DNA of 43,222 nucleotides, taken from the NCBI GenBank assembly GCA_934402375.1, contig CAKRUB010000026.1, positions 1 through 43,222 on the forward strand, given 5' to 3'. Both the position numbers and the translations under genes were made by a program. The notes beneath the pieces were generated by a model that saw only the letters and a program-made list of their open reading frames with translations, had not been told where the DNA came from and did not search any database. Source of the DNA: an uncultured Acetatifactor sp. GTDB lineage: Bacteria > Bacillota > Clostridia > Lachnospirales > Lachnospiraceae. Of this stretch, positions 6,550 through 15,045 are shown piece after piece. Position 1 is the stretch's first letter. Every line of letters starts with the position of its first letter.

Positions 6550-6673
6550 AAGGTGTCTGTGATAAAGCACTTCCTGCCGCTGTCTTGGATGCCTTGCTGG
6601 TTCTACCGTCACGAAGAACTTTTGAAGCAGCAGAAGCGGCACGAGAAGAAGTCTGCTTTGTGTTAGTTGCCAT
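6533..6673 (-). CDS. 46-residue basic Ser/Ala/Lys-rich protein
   Basis: Starts at ATG 6673 with AAGGGAGGG upstream and has its own promoter (6725-6753). It reads MATNTKQTSSRAASAASKVL, then an ASKTAAGSALSQ stretch and a KKKK tail. The pattern of K.AAGSALSQ is one I recall from small conserved proteins in many bacteria and mobile elements, of unknown function. It is the only minus-strand gene inside the early operon, so it is probably expressed in the lysogen or independently. Confidence 0.75.
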   Translation of the reverse strand: MATNTKQTSSRAASAASKVLRDGRTSKASKTAAGSALSQTPSKKKK

Positions 6674-6724
6674 GCTGAGCCCTCCCTTCTTGTGTACTTG
6701 GTCATATCAATGCCCTGTACATGT

Positions 6725-6753
6725 ATTATAAGAGCGAAGGTGGAAAAACACAA
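6725..6753 (-). promoter_or_regulatory. Promoter of the 46-residue gene
   Basis: On the minus strand, a TATAAT -10 (6725-6730) and a TTGTGT -35 (6748-6753), 17 bp apart. Confidence 0.6.
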
Positions 6754-6786
6754 TAACATATCACAAACAGAAAAAGGAGGATGTGT

Positions 6787-7029
6787 ATGCCGAGGGTAAA
6801 ACAGTCGCCAATGGAAGAGCTGCGAACCAGAGTGCTGGCCAGATGGGACTACGCGGCATCGGTAGCAAAAGTAAGCCGGGAACAGCTTATTAAAGTCATG
6901 GGGACGAGTAAGGGAACCTATTACCGGCGGCGGAACGAGATTGAGAGCATGACGCTTAGAGAAGTATGGGCGATCGAAAAAGCTACCGGGTGCGAATTAT
7001 CAGTTCCCTTCCAGAGGAAGGCGGAATAA
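6787..7029 (+). CDS. Small putative DNA-binding protein
   Basis: 80 aa, basic and helical: VSREQLIKVMGTSKGTYYRR looks like a helix-turn-helix, followed by LREVWAIEKATGCELSVPF, the end of a regulator-like fold. ATG 6787 lies six bases from GGAGG; ATG 6781 touches it. Probably an early regulator; the family is not certain. Confidence 0.65.
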   Translation: MPRVKQSPMEELRTRVLARWDYAASVAKVSREQLIKVMGTSKGTYYRRRNEIESMTLREVWAIEKATGCELSVPFQRKAE

Positions 7030-7048
7030 CCGGAAGGAGGATAAGCCG

Positions 7049-7222
7049 ATGCTCCATCAGATTTTTTACATAATGGGCATCATTCTGTTGATTACAGGGA
7101 CTGCACTTATGGATAGCAGTCATGTAATAGTTCCGGTAATCGTCATTATTGCCGGATTTGCATTTCTGGTTCTTGGAGCCAGAGAGGAAGGAAATCTTAA
7201 GAAAGGAGGGCGAAGAGAGTGA
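7049..7222 (+). CDS. Small membrane protein
   Basis: 57 aa, with two hydrophobic segments (residues ~4-17 and ~22-42) and a basic tail (LKKGGRR), so a small inner-membrane protein. GGAAGGAGG precedes ATG. The stop overlaps the next GTG start, indicating translational coupling. Confidence 0.65.
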   Translation: MLHQIFYIMGIILLITGTALMDSSHVIVPVIVIIAGFAFLVLGAREEGNLKKGGRRE

Positions 7223-7650
7223 GGGTAATTGTGTGTGACAGATGCGGCGCAGAAATAACCGGTAACCCTGTCAAGATTTATTTCCAGACGGTTGATCGGA
7301 TTACCGGGGAAGAGGAGCTGGACTGCGAGGAGCTGGACTGCATTGATTTGTGCGGCGCCTGTGCTGACCGTATCGCTGAGGGAATCAGGAAGAGCTGTAA
7401 GTTGCCTGTGAAATCCGCGAATCAGAGTTGCGACGTCGCAAGTCCCCCCCCATCCCGGACCGGCGTGAACCGGATCGATACCGGCAAGGTAATGGCATTG
7501 AGAACAGCGGGATGGAACGTGAAGATGATCGCGGAGGAGATGGGATGTTCGGAAGCAACCGTTTACAACGTACTGAAAAAGAAGAAAGCCCCTGAACCTG
7601 ACACGCAGGAGGGGCAATCTACAACCAATTCAATTTTAGCAGAAAGGTAG
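7219..7650 (+). CDS. Zinc-ribbon plus HTH protein
   Basis: 143 aa. C6/C9 and C45/C48 form a zinc ribbon. After a proline-rich linker (~70-85) comes a resolvase-type HTH (ALRTAGWNVKMIAEEMGCSE at 93-112). The start is GTG, overlapping the previous stop. The linker contains the palindrome TTGCGACGTCGCAA and then eight C in a row, a frameshift-prone tract. Likely a DNA-binding early regulator. Confidence 0.7.
   Translation: MRVIVCDRCGAEITGNPVKIYFQTVDRITGEEELDCEELDCIDLCGACADRIAEGIRKSCKLPVKSANQSCDVASPPPSRTGVNRIDTGKVMALRTAGWNVKMIAEEMGCSEATVYNVLKKKKAPEPDTQEGQSTTNSILAER
7428..7451. repeat. 14-bp palindrome and C8 tract inside a coding linker
   Basis: TTGCGACGTCGCAA (7428-7441) is a perfect palindrome. 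It recurs, extended to 16 bp, at 16828-16843, also in a disordered linker. Two bases later lies a run of eight C (7444-7451). Confidence 0.75.
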
Positions 7651-7660
7651 TGAAAAATCA

Positions 7661-7900
7661 ATGGGAATGAATTCTATAGAGGAAGACGTTAAGAAATGTC
7701 AGAGCTGTACGGACAAGATCATGGAGGTTCTGAATCCGTTAAGCGCCAGGGATCTTCCGGTTATTGCGATCAGCCTGAAAAGTATACATAAGACCATCGT
7801 CGGGAATATGTTGCCGGAGCAGAAGGTGCTGTACGCACTGATGCAGGAGGCCATCAGTTGCACGAGCTTAACAACTACCATAAAGGAGGAAAGATTATGA
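7661..7900 (+). CDS. Hypothetical early phage protein
   Basis: 79 aa, soluble and helical, with a CxxC at residues ~13-16 (CQSC). AGAAAGGTAG lies about ten bases upstream of ATG. Overlaps the following start by four bases. No family recognised. Confidence 0.6.
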   Translation: MGMNSIEEDVKKCQSCTDKIMEVLNPLSARDLPVIAISLKSIHKTIVGNMLPEQKVLYALMQEAISCTSLTTTIKEERL

Positions 7901-8283
7901 TTATCAACATGACATTTGACAGCTATGAGGAAGTGGTCGACTTTGCGAAGAAGATCGCTGCAGGGCAGACCGTGCCGGAAGCGGCGAAGGAGATTAAGAC
8001 CATGCCTGTCAAGAAGAGCCAGCCTGTGAAGGAAGACAAAAAGCCGGCCGAAGCTCCTGCGAAAGAGGAAGCGGTCGAGGAGACTGAGGCTGCAGCTCCT
8101 GCGAAAGAGGACAAGCATTATACGCTTGAAGATGTAAGGGCTGCGCTGGGGACGCTTCAGAAGGCTGGAAAGAAGGAACAGGTACGGGAGATCCTTCAGA
8201 GCTTCGGGGCTGCCAAACTTCCGGAGGTTGATCCTTCGGATTATCCCGCGCTGATGCAGAAAGCAGGTGAGCTGAGTGCCTGA
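7897..8283 (+). CDS. Hypothetical protein with conserved C-terminal helix domain
   Basis: 128 aa: an N-terminal strand-helix (FDSYEEVVDFAKKIAAGQ), a Pro/Ala/Glu/Lys-rich linker (~35-78) and a C-terminal helical domain (YTLEDVRAALGTLQKAGKKE...LQSFGA). Such a protein usually precedes the DUF2800 gene in Clostridial phages. ATG 7897 has AAAGGAGG at the right distance; the longer frame from 7858 has none. Overlaps the next GTG. Confidence 0.65.
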   Translation: MIINMTFDSYEEVVDFAKKIAAGQTVPEAAKEIKTMPVKKSQPVKEDKKPAEAPAKEEAVEETEAAAPAKEDKHYTLEDVRAALGTLQKAGKKEQVREILQSFGAAKLPEVDPSDYPALMQKAGELSA

Positions 8284-9433
8284 CATACATGCAGTCTTAA
8301 GCGCATCAGCGGCGCACCGCTGGATGAACTGTCCGGGATCCATCAGTCTCTGTCAAGGTATCCCGGACAAGGGAAGCAGTTATGCCGAGGAGGGTACACT
8401 TGCACACTCTCTGGCAGAACTGATTATTAACTATAACCTCAGCCGCATGACTAAGGCTGAATTTAAGAAGGCAATGAAGGACATTGAAAGCAATTCCTTC
8501 TATTGCCAGGAGATGCAGGACTACATCAAGGATTACACAGAACGCATCTGGGAACTGATGAATGAGGCGAAGGCGGTATGCAAGGATGCGGAGCTGCTGA
8601 CAGAACAGCGGCTTGACTTTTCCGCATGGGTGCCCGGAGGGTTTGGCACCGGAGATGTAGTGATCGTGTATGACAAGGTGATACATATCTGTGATCTGAA
8701 GTACGGAAAGGGCGTAGGAGTATCGGCGGAACAGAATCCGCAGCTGATGCTTTACGGACTTGGTGCATTAAGCACCTATGACATGCTGTATGACATCGAA
8801 ACGATAAAGCTGACCATCATCCAGCCGAGACTGGACAGTATCTCTTCCTATGAAATATCCGCAGAGGAGCTTCAGCAGTGGGGAGACACGGTTGTAAAGC
8901 CTGCAGCAGCAGCCGCGCTGGCAGATAATGCAGAGTGTACCGCCGGTGACTGGTGCCGGTTCTGCAAGGCGAAAGCTGTCTGCAGGGCGAGAAAAGATGC
9001 CATGACAGAACTGGCGAAGCTGGAATTTAAAGATGCAAGGCTCCTTGATGATTCTGAGATTGGAGAGGTGCTGCGCATGGCGGATCTGCTGACTGCGTGG
9101 GCGGGAGACGTAAAGGAGTACGCGCAGGAAGAGGCGGAGAAGGGTAAGAAATGGGACGGCTGGAAGCTGGTGGAGGGCAGAAGCAATCGTAAATATTCGG
9201 ATGAGGCAAAGGTCGCGGAGGCTCTGAAAAATGCCGGGTATGATGAAGCGCTGCTTTATGAGAAGAAGCTTTACGGTATCACCGCGATGGAAAAGATCAT
9301 CGGCAAAAAGCCACTGGCAGAATTTTGCGGGGCACTTATCATCAAGCCACCGGGAAAACCGGTGCTTGTACCGGAATCGGACAAACGTCCGGAGATCAAC
9401 AGTGCAGATTCAGCAGTAAAAGATTTTGAATAA
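8276..9433 (+). CDS. DUF2800 family, PD-(D/E)XK nuclease-like protein
   Basis: 385 aa. Resembles Cas4/RecB-type nucleases with an iron-sulfur cluster. C19 (WMNCPGS) and a C-terminal cluster near residues 220-236 (CTAGDWCRFCKAKAVC) give the four-cysteine pattern. EEGTLAH (His) and GTGDVVIV...IHICDLKYGKG (D and the DxK core) supply the nuclease motif. Expected role: DNA end processing or recombination alongside the polymerase. Start GTG 8276, overlapping the previous gene by eight bases, as in related phages. Confidence 0.9.
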   Translation: MPDIHAVLSASAAHRWMNCPGSISLCQGIPDKGSSYAEEGTLAHSLAELIINYNLSRMTKAEFKKAMKDIESNSFYCQEMQDYIKDYTERIWELMNEAKAVCKDAELLTEQRLDFSAWVPGGFGTGDVVIVYDKVIHICDLKYGKGVGVSAEQNPQLMLYGLGALSTYDMLYDIETIKLTIIQPRLDSISSYEISAEELQQWGDTVVKPAAAAALADNAECTAGDWCRFCKAKAVCRARKDAMTELAKLEFKDARLLDDSEIGEVLRMADLLTAWAGDVKEYAQEEAEKGKKWDGWKLVEGRSNRKYSDEAKVAEALKNAGYDEALLYEKKLYGITAMEKIIGKKPLAEFCGALIIKPPGKPVLVPESDKRPEINSADSAVKDFE

Positions 9434-9451
9434 CAGGAGGATAGGAAGAAC

Positions 9452-10018
9452 ATGGGTAACGAGAATGCACAGAGCACAAAGGTCATTACAGGGAAGGTCA
9501 GATTTTCCTATGTAAACATTTTTAAGAGCAGGAGCTTCCAGACGGGACAGGATGAGAAGTTTTCCATATGCCTGCTGATCCCGAAGAAGGATAAGGAGAC
9601 GATCAAAAAGATCAAGGCAGCAATCGAGGCAGCCAAAAAGCAGGGCATTGCAGACAAGTGGGGAGGAAAGCTCCCCAGCAATCTTAAGCTGCCGCTGCGG
9701 GATGGCGACGAAGAAAGAGCCGAGGAGGCAGAAGAGTATGTAGGGATGTACTTTTTAAATGCCAACAGCGCCCAGAAGCCGGGAATCATCGATATGTATA
9801 AGAACGAGATTCTTGATCCTACAGAAGTTTATTCCGGCTGCTGGGGAAGGGCATCCATTAACTTCTTCCCGTTTAATTCCAACGGGAACAAGGGCATCGG
9901 AGTAGGACTCAATAACATCCAGAAGCTCAGTGACGATGAGCCGCTGGGAGCTGCAAGGGCATCCGCCGAGGACGATTTCGCAGATGACTTTGAAGATGAC
10001 GACGATCTGCTTGGTTAA
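9452..10018 (+). CDS. DUF2815 family ssDNA-binding protein
   Basis: 188 aa. Gp2.5-like OB-fold protein that coats single-stranded DNA during replication. It has an N-terminal TGKVRFSYVNIFK strand, a SGCWGRASINFFPF core and a strongly acidic tail (DDFADDFEDDDDLLG), the usual partner-binding end of such proteins. AGGAGG precedes ATG. It ends TAATG, sharing a base with the polymerase start. Confidence 0.9.
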   Translation: MGNENAQSTKVITGKVRFSYVNIFKSRSFQTGQDEKFSICLLIPKKDKETIKKIKAAIEAAKKQGIADKWGGKLPSNLKLPLRDGDEERAEEAEEYVGMYFLNANSAQKPGIIDMYKNEILDPTEVYSGCWGRASINFFPFNSNGNKGIGVGLNNIQKLSDDEPLGAARASAEDDFADDFEDDDDLLG

Positions 10019-12012
10019 TGATTATGAAGATGATGGGTGTTGATATCGAAACCTATTCGGACCGGGACATAGGAGATACAGGGGCTTACGCATACGCGGA
10101 AAGCCCCGTGTTTTCCATATTGCTGATCGGCTATATGTTTGATGATGAAGAGGAGCCGACAGTCATTGACCTCGGCGGAATCAAAAGTGTGGAGGAAGCC
10201 ACGGATTATATTGAGCTGATGTACCCGGAATTTCTGGAGGCACTTCGGGATCCCGGGGTAGTAAAGACAGCATATAACGCAAACTTTGAAAGAACCTGTC
10301 TTGCCCATTACTGGGGGGAGATGAATCCTGACCAGTGGCTCTGCACTATGGTGCTGGCATCCACACTGGGGCTTCCAAGAAGTCTGGAGGAAGCCGGTAA
10401 AGCTCTGGGACTTGCCGAAGACCAGCAGAAGCTTGCCGCCGGAAAAGCGCTGATTCAGTATTTCTGCAAGCCCTGCAAACCGACCAAATCCAACGGGGGC
10501 AGGACAAGGAACCTTCCGTCTGATGCGCCGGAAAAGTGGGCGCTGTTTAAGAAATACAACGGTCAGGATGTTGTCGCGGAGCGTTCCATTCTGAACAGAC
10601 TCTTGAAGTACAGACCCACGGAGTTTGAACAGAAGCTGTGGAGCTGGGATCAGAGGATGAATGACAGGGGAGTGCTGCTTGATATTCCGTTTGTAAAGGG
10701 AATTCTGGAGTATGACCGGAAGAACCGGGAGCGGCTCCTTGCCGAGGCGCAGGAGCTCACAGGGCTGTCTAATCCAAACAGTCTTCCACAGTTAAAAAGG
10801 TGGCTGAATGACAATGGGCTGCCCATGCAGTCCGTCACGAAAGAAACACTGGACGCGGCGCTCGCCCTGCAGTACTTACCGGACAATGTCAGACGGATGC
10901 TGATCATCCGGAAGAATCTGGGTAAGACCAGCACAGCAAAGTATCAGGCAATGGTTGCGGCGGCATGTGACGACTGCAGGCTTCGGGGAATATTGCAGTT
11001 CTATGGAGCCAACAGGACAGGCAGATGGGCGGGGCGCATCGTACAGGTACATAATCTTCCGCAGAATAAAATCCCTGACATTGATTATGCGAGGGAGCTT
11101 GCCGGTGAAGGCAGATATGAGGATATGGAGATTCTTTTCGGAGATCTTCCGTTTGTGTTTTCGCAGCTGATCCGGACGGCATTTATTGCGCCGGAGGGTA
11201 TGACCTTTGTTGTATCCGACTTTTCTGCCATCGAGGCGAGGGTGATCGCATGGCTGGCAGGCGAAGAATGGAGACTTAATGTTTTCAGGCGGGGAGAAGA
11301 CATATACTGCGCATCTGCTTCCCAGATGTTCCATCTGCCGGTAGAAAAGCATGGCATCAACGGACACTTGCGGCAGAAAGGCAAGGTCGCGGAGCTTGCC
11401 CTCGGCTATCAGGGAGGCTTCGGGGCGATAAAACGGATGGATACCGCGGGAAGTATTCCTGATGATGAAATCCCTATCATTATTCAGAACTGGCGAGAGG
11501 CAAGCCCTAGAATATGTAAGCTCTGGTACACCATGGAAGCAGCGGTGAAGACCTGCATCAAGGAAAGACGGCCTATAAAGATTCAGCATGGCATTGTGTT
11601 CAGCTATGAAGAGGGGATTCTTTTCATTAAGCTGCCGTCCGGAAGACGGATAGCCTACTGGGACGCGAAGCTGCAGGTCATGGGAGACGGAAAGGAACAC
11701 ATTACTTATGCCGGCGTGGATCAGGACACGAAGCGTTGGGGCAGACAGGAGACCTATGGCGGCAAACTGGTGGAGAACGTGGTACAGGCAGTCGCAAGGG
11801 ACTGCCTTGCGGTAAACATCATGAGGGTACAGGCGAAGGGCTATAACATTGTGATGCACATCCATGATGAAATGGTCGTTGAGGTACCGGAGGATGATGC
11901 CGCAAATGCCTTCCAGCGGATCAGTGACTGCATGGGTACTGCTGTACCATGGGCGCCTGAACTGCCTTTAAGAGGCGACGGATATATTACCAGACACTAT
12001 AAGAAGGACTAG
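10018..12012 (+). CDS. Family A DNA polymerase with 3'-5' exonuclease
   Basis: 664 aa phage replicative polymerase. The N-terminal DnaQ-like exonuclease shows VDIETYS (D9, E11), YNANFE and YNGQDVV. The polymerase domain has motif A VVSDFSAIEARVIAW (~399), an O-helix-like stretch with K and Y (GKVAELALGYQGG), and motif C MHIHDEMVVEV (~612). Translation is coupled to the DUF2815 gene (TAATG); ATGs at 10024, 10030 and 10033 are alternatives. Confidence 0.94.
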   Translation: MIMKMMGVDIETYSDRDIGDTGAYAYAESPVFSILLIGYMFDDEEEPTVIDLGGIKSVEEATDYIELMYPEFLEALRDPGVVKTAYNANFERTCLAHYWGEMNPDQWLCTMVLASTLGLPRSLEEAGKALGLAEDQQKLAAGKALIQYFCKPCKPTKSNGGRTRNLPSDAPEKWALFKKYNGQDVVAERSILNRLLKYRPTEFEQKLWSWDQRMNDRGVLLDIPFVKGILEYDRKNRERLLAEAQELTGLSNPNSLPQLKRWLNDNGLPMQSVTKETLDAALALQYLPDNVRRMLIIRKNLGKTSTAKYQAMVAAACDDCRLRGILQFYGANRTGRWAGRIVQVHNLPQNKIPDIDYARELAGEGRYEDMEILFGDLPFVFSQLIRTAFIAPEGMTFVVSDFSAIEARVIAWLAGEEWRLNVFRRGEDIYCASASQMFHLPVEKHGINGHLRQKGKVAELALGYQGGFGAIKRMDTAGSIPDDEIPIIIQNWREASPRICKLWYTMEAAVKTCIKERRPIKIQHGIVFSYEEGILFIKLPSGRRIAYWDAKLQVMGDGKEHITYAGVDQDTKRWGRQETYGGKLVENVVQAVARDCLAVNIMRVQAKGYNIVMHIHDEMVVEVPEDDAANAFQRISDCMGTAVPWAPELPLRGDGYITRHYKKD

Positions 12013-12029
12013 AAAGGGGGGGGGACATT

Positions 12030-14429
12030 TTGAACAGCCCTCAGGAAAACAAAATCCCCATAAAGTATGACGGAAGGGTACAGATCAGCACGGGCAGGAG
12101 CCGCTTTGAGAAAAAGTGGAAGAATAAGACGATGCCATGGTCTGTACTCGTGGCGAAGCTCCATAACCCGGTGGTCACACCCGAAACCTACGCAGAATAT
12201 AAGAAGATGTCTAAGAGCGATCAGGATAATATCAAGGACGTCGGCGGGTATGTGGGTGGTTCGCTAATAGATGGCAGGAGGAGCGCCGGGACGGTGGCGG
12301 GGCGTCAGATCATAACACTGGATCTGGATTTCGCTCCGGCGGATTATTTTGACGATCTGGAGCTTTTGAGCAACTATGCCGCATGCACCTATTCGACGCA
12401 CAAGCATTCTGACAGTACGCCGCGGTACCGTCTGCTGATTCCGCTGGACCGGGTAGTCACGCCCGAAGAGTATGAGGCGATAGCACGCAAGATCGCGGAA
12501 GATATCGGTATCGAATATTTCGACGATACAACATACCAGCCGAGCAGACTGATGTACTGGCCGAGCGTGAGCAGCGATGGGGAATATGTCTGCCGCTATA
12601 TTGATGAGCCGTTCCTGAAGGCGGATGAGGTGCTGGCGAGGTATCCGGACTGGAAAGATACGTCTTACTGGCCGGAATCGGACAGGGCGTGCGGCGTCAG
12701 GAAGAAGCTCGCGGAGAAACAGGGAGACCCTACGGAAAAGAAAGGGATCATAGGGGCTTTCTGCCGGACGTATACCGTGCCGGAGGCGATAGCGAGATTC
12801 CTGCCGGGGACATATGTGAAATGCGCTGCCGACGACAGATACACCTATACCGGCGGTAGCACGGCGGCGGGGCTCGTGATCTACGAAAACGGTCTGTTCG
12901 CCTACAGTAATCACGGTACAGATCCGGCAGGCGGTAAACTCTGCAATGCCTTTGATCTGGTGAGGATTCACCTCTTCGGGGACAGGGACGAGGACGCTCC
13001 CGGGGGTACTGACACGACGAAGCTGCCCAGCTATAAGGCAATGCTGGATATGGCGGTAGCGGACAAAGATACAAAAGCGCAGCTCTCCATGGAAAAGATC
13101 AGTCAGGCGAAGGATGAGTTTGACAGTGAGGAGACACTTGAGAACCTGCAGTACGATCAGAACGGGAACATTATCAATACCCTGAAAAACATCATTATAC
13201 TGATGAAGCGTGATGAAGGGCTCAGGGGCATCTATAAGAATGAAATGAGTGGTTTTATAGAACTGGACAGTCCGGCTCCATGGTCGGGCAGGACGGGCGC
13301 GTGGCGGGACGTGGACGACGTGCAGATGCGGGCATACATGGAGAGTTATGGAAAGTTCAGCAAGCTGAACATTATTGACGCCGTGGCAAAGCTCGCGGAT
13401 GACAGAAAGCGGCATCCTGTCAGAAATTACCTTAACAACCTGCCGGAGTGGGATGGCAAGCAGCGTGTGGATACCCTTCTGGTTGACTACCTCGGTGCGG
13501 AAGACTGTGAATATGTCCGGCAGGCAACCAGAAAGACCCTGTGCGGCGCGGTGTACAGGGTGATGAATCCTGGATGCAAGCATGATACTGTATTGGTTCT
13601 GAACGGACCTACAGGGATCGGAAAGAGTACATTAATAGGAAAACTCGCAGGAGAGTGGTTCAATGACAGTCTGAGCCTGTTAGACACAAAGGATAAAGCA
13701 GCGGCAGAAAAACTGCAGGGGTACTGGATACTCGAGATCCCGGAGCTTTCAGGAATGAGGAAGACCGACGTGGAGACATTGAAGGGCTTTATTTCGAGGC
13801 AGGATGATGTTTTCCGTGCTTCTTACGGTCATCATGTGGAGTCCCATAAGCGGCAGTGTATTTTTATAGGAACGACCAACGCGGAAGAGGAAGGGTATCT
13901 CCGGGATCTGACAGGCAACCGCCGGTTCTGGGATATAAGGGTTCACGGTGGGTCTCTGCTGAAACCGTGGAACCTGAATCAGGATACGGTTGATCAGATA
14001 TGGGCAGAAGTAAAGACATATGTAAGAGCCGGCGAAAGTGTTGTGCTGCAGGGAGCCGCTATATCCATGGCGGAGGAAAAGCAGAAGGCTGCGCTGGAAT
14101 CCGATCCCAGAGAGGGCATGGTGCAGGAGTACCTTGATACCTTGCTGCCAAAGAACTGGTATAAGTGGAATCTGCCGAGGCGCAGAGGTTTCATTCAAGG
14201 CACCGATTTTGAGGACGAGGAAGGCACGGTACAGCGCACGGAAGTGTGCTATGCGGAGATATGGTATGAATGCTTCGGACGTGAGCAGGGAGCGATGGTG
14301 TCAAAGGACAGCTATGCGATTGCTTCTATATTAAACAAGATCCCTGACTGGGAAAAGTCGGGTAAGATGAAGAGAATTCCCGGCTACGGCATGCAGAGGT
14401 ATTACGTCAGAAAAGGTGTAACAGGATAA
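12030..14429 (+). CDS. VapE-family primase-helicase
   Basis: 799 aa. Virulence-associated-E type SF3-like ATPase. Walker A is GPTGIGKST (~525-533), followed by an acidic Walker B region (YWILEIPEL) and a sensor/arginine part (GNRRFWD). The N-terminal 330 residues contain an archaeo-eukaryotic primase-like region (QIITLDLDF, DSTPRYRLLIPL). It unwinds and primes phage DNA. TTG start, preceded by nine G in a row (12016-12024) as the ribosome binding site; slippage in this run could alter expression. The putative origin follows. Confidence 0.92.
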   Translation: MNSPQENKIPIKYDGRVQISTGRSRFEKKWKNKTMPWSVLVAKLHNPVVTPETYAEYKKMSKSDQDNIKDVGGYVGGSLIDGRRSAGTVAGRQIITLDLDFAPADYFDDLELLSNYAACTYSTHKHSDSTPRYRLLIPLDRVVTPEEYEAIARKIAEDIGIEYFDDTTYQPSRLMYWPSVSSDGEYVCRYIDEPFLKADEVLARYPDWKDTSYWPESDRACGVRKKLAEKQGDPTEKKGIIGAFCRTYTVPEAIARFLPGTYVKCAADDRYTYTGGSTAAGLVIYENGLFAYSNHGTDPAGGKLCNAFDLVRIHLFGDRDEDAPGGTDTTKLPSYKAMLDMAVADKDTKAQLSMEKISQAKDEFDSEETLENLQYDQNGNIINTLKNIIILMKRDEGLRGIYKNEMSGFIELDSPAPWSGRTGAWRDVDDVQMRAYMESYGKFSKLNIIDAVAKLADDRKRHPVRNYLNNLPEWDGKQRVDTLLVDYLGAEDCEYVRQATRKTLCGAVYRVMNPGCKHDTVLVLNGPTGIGKSTLIGKLAGEWFNDSLSLLDTKDKAAAEKLQGYWILEIPELSGMRKTDVETLKGFISRQDDVFRASYGHHVESHKRQCIFIGTTNAEEEGYLRDLTGNRRFWDIRVHGGSLLKPWNLNQDTVDQIWAEVKTYVRAGESVVLQGAAISMAEEKQKAALESDPREGMVQEYLDTLLPKNWYKWNLPRRRGFIQGTDFEDEEGTVQRTEVCYAEIWYECFGREQGAMVSKDSYAIASILNKIPDWEKSGKMKRIPGYGMQRYYVRKGVTG

Positions 14430-14700
14430 GCTGTAACATCTGACAAAATCTTGTTTCAAAAAATCTTGTTACAAAAAATTGATTTTGTACATCGGTAACG
14501 GGTAACACAAACAGAAACAAGATAAAAATAAAGCTGTTACTCAAGAAACACTGTAAATTCAAGGTTTGATGCTATATGTAACAAAGTAACAACTAAAATC
14601 TATATAAGTAAAAATAATGAAATATAAGAAAATGCGCGTGTATGTACAGGCGCGCGCGCGTAAAACGCGCGTATAGGGATTTTTCGTTACTTGTTGTTAC
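14415..14700. other. Putative phage replication origin
   Basis: About 280 bp of AT-rich non-coding DNA after the primase-helicase gene carries ten GTTAC/GTAAC motifs: 14418, 14433, 14468, 14495, 14502, 14536, 14578, 14586, 14686 and 14696. Close to its end are two alternating GC tracts (14633-14673). Iteron-like density, AT-richness and position fit an origin bound by phage replication proteins. Confidence 0.5.
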
Positions 14701-14712
14701 TGGAGGAAATTC

Positions 14713-15045
14713 ATGAAAGAGAGCGAAATTGAACGGTGGCTTGTCAACCAGATTAAAGATTTGGGCGGCATAGCGGATAAGTTTGTAAGTCCGGGTAACC
14801 CGGGGGTGCCTGACCGAATCATTGTGATGCCGAACGGCAGAATCATCTTTGCGGAACTGAAAACCGAAATCGGCAGACTATCCGGCATTCAGAAATGGCA
14901 GCGGCAGCGCTATCAAAATCTGGGTGTGGATTACCGGGTAGTCAAGGGCATGAAGGCGGCCAGGGAACTGGTAAAGGAGCTGAAAGAACAGGAGGTGATG
15001 CCGGATGAAGTACATCCCACACGGATACCAGAGAACCGCATATGA
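14713..15045 (+). CDS. VRR-NUC domain nuclease
   Basis: 110 aa, minimal single-domain VRR-NUC endonuclease of the PD-(D/E)XK superfamily: E4-E6 near the N-terminus, VPDRIIVMPNGRIIFAELK (catalytic D, E and K) and Q67 (W.RQRYQN). Found beside SNF2 helicases in many phages, where it probably processes branched DNA. TGGAGGA precedes ATG. Overlaps the helicase start by 41 bp. Confidence 0.92.
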   Translation: MKESEIERWLVNQIKDLGGIADKFVSPGNPGVPDRIIVMPNGRIIFAELKTEIGRLSGIQKWQRQRYQNLGVDYRVVKGMKAARELVKELKEQEVMPDEVHPTRIPENRI

